NCBI GenBank assembly: GCA_965112735.1
Contig: OZ218952.1
Span: forward strand, 1,736,001-1,800,000
Source of the DNA: Phaeosaccion multiseriatum
Lineage: Eukaryota > Ochrophyta, other classes
Reading direction: 5' to 3'
DNA: 64,000 nucleotides
Under the pieces are notes generated by a model. That model ran no database searches and was not told the DNA's origin. It saw only the letters and a list, made by a program, of their open reading frames with translations. Position 1 is the first letter of the stretch; each line of letters starts with the position of its first letter. A program made the translations under genes and the position numbers. Shown piece by piece: positions 57,401 to 64,000 of this stretch.

Positions 57401-58457
57401 GATGGTGCAGGCCAAAACCATATGCTTTTGTATTATCATTACACCCCTCCCCCTCTCCCCCCCCCCCATGCTCCTTTCTTCGTTACCCCCCCAAGTTCAC
57501 AACTACTTGCAATTGCCCTGGTTACGGTTACGGACCCACGGTGGACTGACAACGTTTTTGTTCAACGTGCTTTTACCAATCGAACAAGTACGAAACGACA
57601 CCATGCCATATGGCATCATTCCTGCTTCTGTTTCACATGTCCTCCCCTCTCTCCCCCGCCCTCCCTGGTGTCTATGTGTGCGTGTGTGTGTGTACGTGTG
57701 TGTGCGTGTGCGTGTGTGTGCTCGTGCGTGTATGCGCCTTGGCAGCGGCTCCATGAGTAGCGAGGACACCGCCTCGGCTCGGCACTTCCTGAGCAACTTC
57801 CTCGTGACTCTGTGCGTGCTTGCTGGCGTCACGTTTCTGCACCTCCTCGCCATCTCGAGGCAAGAGGCTAGCACCATTCTCCAGCAAAGGCTTCAAGAGA
57901 GGCAGGAGGGGGAGAAGGGGGAGGAGGAGCAGAGGAAGGGGGAGAAGGGGAAGGAGGAGCTTGACGTGAAGGGGGAGGAGGGGAAGAACGAGGAGCAACC
58001 CCAGGCTGACGACAACGAGGAGATGCGACTGAACGGCCGCGCCAGCGGTTGCAGCAGCTTCGTGGTCGTCAAGCACGGGGTGAGTGGGCTTATTTTTCTT
58101 AATAGACTATCTAGACAAGTGACCTCCTCCGAGTCCATCCATCCATCCATCCATCCATCCATCCATCCATCCATCCATCCATCCATCCATCCATCCATCC
58201 ATCCATCCATCCATCCATCCATCCATCCATCCATCCATCCATCCATCCATCCATCCATCCATCCATCCATCCATCCATCCATCCATCCATCCATCTTCGA
58301 TGTTCAGTCAGAATCTTCATGCTCTTCCCCCTCCTCTACGCGCACGTGTATCTGTCCTCTCCTGTTTTGCTGTGGTTTATTCTCTTCTCTTCTATCCTTT
58401 GGTCGATGGATGGATGGATGCATGGATGGATGGATGGATGGATGGATGGATGGATGG

Positions 58458-58493
<36 letters not shown>

Positions 58494-61376
58494 ATGGATG
58501 GATGGATGGATGGATGGATGGATGGATGGATGGATGGATGGATGGATGGATGGTTTGATTGCCCTCGATGTGCAGGTACGGAGCCGTCTGCGAAGATTGG
58601 CAACGTTCGCCCCTGCCCGCCTCCGCGGCCTGCGAAACAAGAAGGTCAACAAAAGCAAAAGCAGCCCCTCTCCTCCACCCCCCCCGGGAAATGGAACCCT
58701 TTGTCGGGGCTCCCCTCGGGGCTTGGACGCGAGCGTGAGCTCCCAAGACGTGCTGCGATTGATGCGCGAGGACGACAACTTCCTCATGTTCCTTCCTCAC
58801 GTGGAGCTCGTGCTGCTGCTCTTCTTCTTCCAGGGAGCCGTCACCGCACAGGTCAGCGGAGGAGGGGAGGGGAGGAGAGGAAGAGGGAGTGGGACGGACG
58901 GACGGACGGACGGACGGACGGACGGAGGGAGGGAGGGAGGGAGGGAGGGAGGGAGGGAGGGAGGGAGGGAGGGAGCTGTCAGTCTTTCACCCCTCTGGAG
59001 GTCTCTTATCAGTCAAAAGAAGAAGAGGGGAGGGAACCTCTGGGGCCATATGGGGAGAGAAGACGGAGGAGGACGAAGGGCTGTGTCTGTGACTATACGT
59101 CAGAGTGCCCCACCCACCCCATCATCGCCGTCGTCCACGCAGGGCCTGACTGCTTTACACTGCCCCTCATCTCTCATCCAAACTCAAACTCACACTCAGA
59201 CCCTCCATCCCTCATCCAACACTCAAACTCAAACCCGCCCGTATATGCCTACCATAGGCCTCTGCCATGTCCGTTGTGGGTGCGTGTCCCTCAATGGGTA
59301 TCCTTGGCGCCGCTTCCTTTGTGCTCTACCCGTGTGCTCTCATGTACTACGTGTTGACGGTTATTCAACGCAAGGTGAGGGGTGAGGGGTGAGGGGTGGC
59401 TGCTTCATAAGATGGTATGAATCAAAGTGCCCAGAGGCTCTTCCTGTGTGTGTGTGTGTTTGGAGCTCTCCGCGCCGGTGACATGTGTATACGTATGTGA
59501 TACGAGTGTTTCGTGCCTGGCCCAATTCTAAGCGAGAATGCTCCTCTGCCTCCCCATATGCCTCCCCATATGCCTGACCATATGCCTGTCCATATATCTT
59601 GCCGTCCCTGCGCATAACAGATTCTCTGCCGCTCGCCCGTCATCGTCTTCCACGAGCTGCCATCTAAAGTAGCGGACGACGTCGAGCAGCAGCAGTTGGT
59701 GATACAGCAGCAGGGGCAGCTTGAGCTGCGAAGCAAGCTTCGCCTTCACCAGTCCGTGCTTGTCGCCCTTCTCTCCAAGAGCACCGCTTTCTTACGCCGG
59801 TGCTGGCGCCTTGGTGTGTCGCCGCTGAACTGGTGAGTGAGGAAGACGACGAAGCTCTTGCTTGTTTGTGTGTGTTTGCCCATCGGGCCGGGGTCGGGGC
59901 GGGCGCCCAGAGAATGCAATTCGCCAAAAGCGAGCTTCGCCTATCGAGTTCCCATCCTTCAACCCCTGTGACCACCTCGTGGGCGGCGAGAAGGAGAAGA
60001 GCAATACCGAGGCGAGCCCCCCCTCTCTTATGCTCTCTCTCTCTCTCTCTCTCTCTCTGTTGCCTTGCTCCATGCATCACTCCTTACTTGTTTGCTTACT
60101 TGCTTATACTACTTGCTTACTACTTGCTTACTACTTCGCCTAGTCCTTAAAGCCCTGTTGAGCGTACCCTTACTTACTTACTTACTTTCTTACTATGCCT
60201 TCCCCACGCCATCGATGTCTACACGATATCAGCTTGACGATAGGAGAGTGGCGCTCCGTCGGTCTCGAGAGCATCGACCACCGACGGTTACGGCTGGGCT
60301 TCGAGCCTCTCTTCAGCGATTACAATCGCATGGTGAGCTGAGCAAGGCAGCGTAAGGCAGCTTAAGGAAGGCAGCATGGCAGCCAGGGGCAGAGGCCGAA
60401 GGGCAGGGGGGAAGGGCATATCGCAAAAGAGGGGCATCTTCCTTCTTGTGTCTTTTTCCTCTTCCCCGTGCCCCCCCCCGCCCTCTCCTCCTCGCCCCCT
60501 CTCTTTTCATCCCTGCCTGTGCACCCACACACTCACACACATTCACGCACACACACACACACACACTCACACACACTCACACACAGCACCTCCTTCCTCC
60601 CCATTCATGCAGGGCTGTCGATACTTGCTCTTCGTTCTCCTCCGCCAGACCGTGATGGGCCTCACTGCAGGCTTCCTTGGCGATACTTCGGAGGTGAGCG
60701 ATAGCTGACTGCCTGACTCACTCACTCAGTCACTCACTTACTCTCTCCCTTACTCACTCCTCACCACTTTCCTACCCACCCCTCTCCCGCCGCCTCCCCA
60801 TATGCCCTTTGCTGCTTCCACACACCCCACCAACCCACCTCCCATACACACACGCACCCACGCACGCACGCACCCACACACACACATCCACGCACGCACC
60901 CACACAACGAAAAAACACGTTCAAAAGGCTTCGGTGTTTATCTTCCTAGTGTGCTTCTTTCTCGAGGTCGCAGTCCTCCTATCCCTGCAACCCTTTAACA
61001 ACCTCGCGGCCACGGCGCTGGAGGCGTGTTACATGGTCTGTAACGGTTTGAGCACGGCACTCATGCTGTTGGCGCACTACTCGCCTCACCTCGGTCACGG
61101 GGCGTATCAAGGCGTGCAGGCGCTCAGCATGTTGACGCTGATGGTGAGGGACGGGAGGGAGGCAGGGAGGGAGGGAGGAAGCGAGGGAGGGAAGGAAGGA
61201 GGGAAGGAGGGAGGAAGGGAAGGGAGGTGGTGGATGCTTTCCACGGGTGCCGTATCTCCGCTGATGCATTCGATGTCAGCTGTCGCTCAACAGCGCTTCC
61301 TTCTCTTTCTTCCTCCCCTTGACGGCTTCTCGACTGCTTGCTGACGGACAGCGCCTTCTCTCTTTCTCTCTCTCTT

Positions 61377-61413
<37 letters not shown>

Positions 61414-64000
61414 TGTCTTCCTCTGTCTCCTGTGTGTGTGCAGGCGACTATTACGCTCATCTACTTGGACATTGGGGTCGCCTCTGGCAAGTCGGGGACA
61501 GAGCGGGCCAAGGTGAGAAGCACGAGACAGGACAAGACGGGGAGTGGCAGTGGATGGACAAGCGCGGGTAGAACAGGGTATATCGATGTCGATCACCATT
61601 TATAGTGTTCGATAAATTGATAAGGTCACGTCAACTCACACTGAAAACTGACCGGACAGGGGATGACAGTGGATGGGACAAGCAAGGGCAGGGCAGCCAT
61701 TAAGCACATCCGTCTGGTGTCTCTCCCTCTGCAAAGGAGGTCTCCAACTGTTTCTCCCCTTCACCCCCCCTTTGTGTCGCCTCTGCTACATGCCTTCTCC
61801 CTTACTTACATCACCATAGCGGGGCCTGATGTGGGCAGGGAGTGCTATCCAGAAGGGGTTGTGGAGAGTGGTAAGAGCAGTCCGCAACATGAAGAGACGT
61901 CTATCCTCAGTCCTCCCGGAACAGCAGGAACAGCAACAGCAGTTGGTGATACAAGAGCAACGGCAGCAGCCACGGGGTGGAGCGTATGTCTCCTTCGCCG
62001 ATGTGGAGCAGAGCATTGGCAAAGGCCATGGCACAGAGGAGCACCAGCAGCAGCAGGAGGAGGAGGGGGAGGAGACAGATCCAACAATGCCAGTATCAAC
62101 AGCAGCAACAAGAGCAGGCGGGAAGGGGGGCGGAGGCATACGGTGGGCCTTGCGGAAACTGAAACTGTGTATGCCGAGGCTAAAGCATGGCCAGGTGAGA
62201 GAGTGGGGGGGTTCCTGCAGCAGCAGCCGGTGCAGCAGTTGGTGATACAGCAGTGGCAGGGCTGCAACCATTATAAACCCCCCCCCGGCCCCCTCGTGAC
62301 AATCTCTGCCCTAAGAATGGGCGAGTAGGGCTTTATCTTGTGTCTCGAAGGACCCCTCTCTCTCTCTGACTCTCCCTCTTCCCCCCTCCTCTCCCTCTCT
62401 CCCCTCTCTCTCTGCCCATCTCAAATCACGCACATGTGCAACGCCTGTTCTGTCCTCGTTCTGGAATGAAAGTACGTGAGCATGCGGGAGGATGACGGCG
62501 AGAAGGAGAAGGAGAAGGAGCAGGAGAAGGAGAATGTGGTGCGTAGCCAGAAGCTCCTCTTTGACCTTTGGCTCCGACTCATCCAGGTAACTCTTGACCA
62601 TCAATCATCAGAGAGAGAGAGAGAGGAGAGAGACAGAATAGTAAGTCGGTGAATCTAAGGCGGAGTGCTGCAACTGAGCTTCTTGTCTCGCCCCCCCCCC
62701 CGGCCTCTTGGTGTCCTTGCACCGCAGATCAATGCCTCCCTTGCATGCCAAGTGCTCTGGGAACAAGCCTTCAGCAGCAACAGGAGCGGCGAAGGCAGCG
62801 CGAAGGCACTCTACGCACACGTGGACGACCCCTCTGGGCAGCAGCGGCGGCAGCAGCAGCAGTTGGTGATACAGCAGCAAGAGGAGGAAGAGATATATGT
62901 TTTAGGCCGTACTGCGCACGACGCGAGTAGGAAGATCGTGCTTGCCGCTCGAGCCCTCAAGACCTTCAGGCTGGCCCAGCGGAACACTGCTGAATCACCA
63001 ACTGCTGCCGCTGCTGCCGCTGCTGCTGCTCCGGAGGCTCTTGCTCCCGTTATTGCTCCTGCTGCTGCTATTGCACGTGGTGGTGGTGGTGGTGGTGGTG
63101 GTGGTGGTGGTGGTGGTGGTGATGATGAAGGTGTCGGTGGCGGCGGGGAAGACATACAAGGCATTCAAGGCAGCGAGTCCTTGGAAGCAGCAGTTGGTGA
63201 TACAGCGGCAGTCTTAGGTCCTTTGAAGCTCTCTGGTCTTGTTGTATCACCAAGTGCTGCCGCTAATGCTGCTACTGGGACGGTGTCCGGCACGAAGGCG
63301 GGGGCGGTGGAGCCAGGAGCAGCAGTAGCAAGTGGTGATACAGTAGGGCCATCCTCGGATGGTGAAGGGCTGCAGCAGCTTCGACCGAAGCAGCCGGAGA
63401 AGAGGAAACGTCGTCATCGTCGTCGTCGTCAGGACGCTGCAATGACGACGTCAGAAACAGCCGTTGGTCACACAGCAGCAGTTGGTGATACAGCAGCCGC
63501 GGTTGTTGGTGATACGACAGCAGCGGTTGGTGATACAGCAACAGTTGACCATGCAGCAGCAGCGGTTGGTGACACATCAGCAGCAGTTTGTGATACAGCA
63601 GCAACAGAAGCAAAGCTCCGCCACACAAGGTCAAAGGCCAGCACGGGAGAGGCCAAGGTGCACACGCAGACGACCAACAAGAGAGAGGAGGAGCAGCAAG
63701 ATCAGGCTCAGGCTCAGCGTCAGGGACAGGGTCAGGGTCAGGGTCAGGGTCAGGGTCAGGGTCAGGGTCAGGGTCAGGGTCAGGGTCAGGGTCAGGGTCA
63801 GGGTCAGGGTCAGGGTCAGGGTCAGGGTCAGGGTCAAGGTCAAGGTCAGACTCAAGGTGAATGTCAGGCTCAAGGTGGAGGTGAGGCTCAGGGTGAAGGT
63901 CAAGTTGAAGGTCAGGCTCAGGGTGGAGGTGAGGCTCAGGGTGAAGGTCAAGTTGAAGGTCGGGCTCAGGCTCAGAAGAAGGTGCGGAAGAAGCGCCCTC
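54445..64000 (+). CDS. very large secreted-N-terminus, multi-TM (TRP-channel-like?) protein, partial
   Basis: Runs off the window; about 1700 residues are present. Exons: 54445-54655, 55099-55245, 55431-56631, 56836-57045, 57220-57386, 57746-58079, 58576-58851, 59258-59374, 59621-59832, 60233-60332, 60613-60693, 60928-61143, 61444-61512, 61820-62194, 62473-62586, 62728->64000. Phases close except across exon 4, one base short at a poly-G tract. Signal peptide ([17 protein letters not shown]), a PPC-like beta domain ([38 protein letters not shown]), a Thr/Pro/Ala stalk, then helices: [92 protein letters not shown] recalls the cytosolic motif of TRP/polycystin-like proteins, so a channel is possible. 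The last exon is basic, Gln/Gly rich and packed with dispersed-motif copies. Exon 6 acceptor is uncertain. Confidence 0.72.
58134..58294. repeat. (ATCC)n array, left arm of an inverted microsatellite pair
   Basis: About 40 units of TCCA in the intron 58080-58575 of the large membrane-protein gene, 110 bases before a complementary array. Confidence 0.98.
58405..58552. repeat. (GGAT)n array, right arm of the inverted pair
   Basis: About 37 units of TGGA with two variants (CATGG, GGACGG), complementary to 58134-58294 and in the same intron, so the transcript could fold into a very long hairpin. Confidence 0.98.
58896..58976. repeat. (GACG)n followed by (GGGA)n
   Basis: Short tetranucleotide arrays in the intron 58852-59257 of the large membrane-protein gene. 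Confidence 0.9.
62863..63596 (+). repeat. cluster of TTGGTGATAC-motif copies in a coding exon
   Basis: Within the last visible exon, exact cores at 62863, 63194, 63482, 63506 and 63527 and, inverted, at 63244, plus near copies at 62992, 63332, 63464, 63544, 63566 and 63587. They are read as [31 protein letters not shown] and ASGDTVG: one exon uses forward and inverted copies in three different translation registers without a stop. Confidence 0.95.
63717..63990 (+). repeat. (CAGGGT)n coding hexanucleotide array
   Basis: About 20 perfect CAGGGT units encode Gln-Gly repeats, followed by decayed units (CAAGGT, CAGACTCAAGGTGAATGT, CAGGCTCAGGGTGGAGGTGAG twice) that encode Gln, Gly, Glu, Val. The larger 48-base decayed unit is itself duplicated at about 63865-63960. 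The frame stays open into a basic end at the window edge. Confidence 0.95.

Noticed and set aside
63482-63596. Regularly spaced motif copies as a CRISPR array
   Set aside because: Eukaryotic coding exon, spacers are not unique and are themselves GCA/CAG repeats, and the repeat is only about 10-20 bases.

Overview
The window is nuclear DNA from a eukaryote with many introns. All introns I could place follow GT-AG, mostly with strong GTRAGT donors and CAG/AAG/TAG acceptors. The genes are packed at about one per 5 kb on both strands, and introns are loaded with microsatellites of up to about 1.5 kb. The mix (Amt-type ammonium transporter, cytosolic L10a, RIO2, insulinase-type peptidase, G9a-like methyltransferase, mosaic FN3/kelch and very large multi-pass membrane proteins) suits a free-living microbial eukaryote. 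A compact-genome alga of the stramenopile type is my guess, but the lineage is inferred and not proven by the sequence. There is no sign of prokaryotic operons, CRISPR arrays, rRNA or tRNA genes.

Layout. 420-4435 (+) short-chain dehydrogenase with a 1.9 kb CTGT-rich intron. 4998-7536 (-) EGF-like, multi-pass membrane protein. 7818-11615 (+) ammonium transporter with a 0.9 kb (GAG)n intron. 11911-12845 (TCTG)n array. 13109-13859 (+) small Gln-rich zinc-ribbon protein. 14343-16790 (-) ribosomal protein L10a/uL1. 17018-23493 (+) secreted-type FN3, kelch and P-domain-like protein. 23859-27482 (-) RIO2 kinase. 28115-35077 (-) PHD-type fingers, polyQ, ankyrin and SET protein resembling G9a/EHMT. 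35288-45571 (+) 22-exon M16 peptidase. 47034-49515 (+) RING protein with tandem repeats. 50165-51491 (-) ankyrin protein. 51852-53681 (+) intronless unknown ORF. 54445->64000 (+) very large signal-peptide, PPC-like, multi-TM protein cut by the window end.

I built gene models by splicing by eye. In each model but one the exon phases close exactly over the whole coding sequence. The exception is the last gene, where one base appears to be missing in a poly-G tract. Products are unrelated housekeeping, signalling and membrane functions, so the order does not suggest a pathway cluster.

Two patterns cut across genes. First, a short sequence built on TTGGTGATAC, usually flanked by GCAGCAG repeats, occurs 17 times exactly plus many near copies. 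It lies in both orientations, in introns and in exons of several genes, where it is read in different frames (AVGDTAA, QQLVIQQ, AVSPTA) and never in the frame that carries a stop. Second, one intron of RIO2 and one intron of the M16 peptidase are paralogous from donor to acceptor and in the same sense relative to their hosts, which is the expectation for introner-like (intron-generating) elements. These are the best candidates for something undescribed here.
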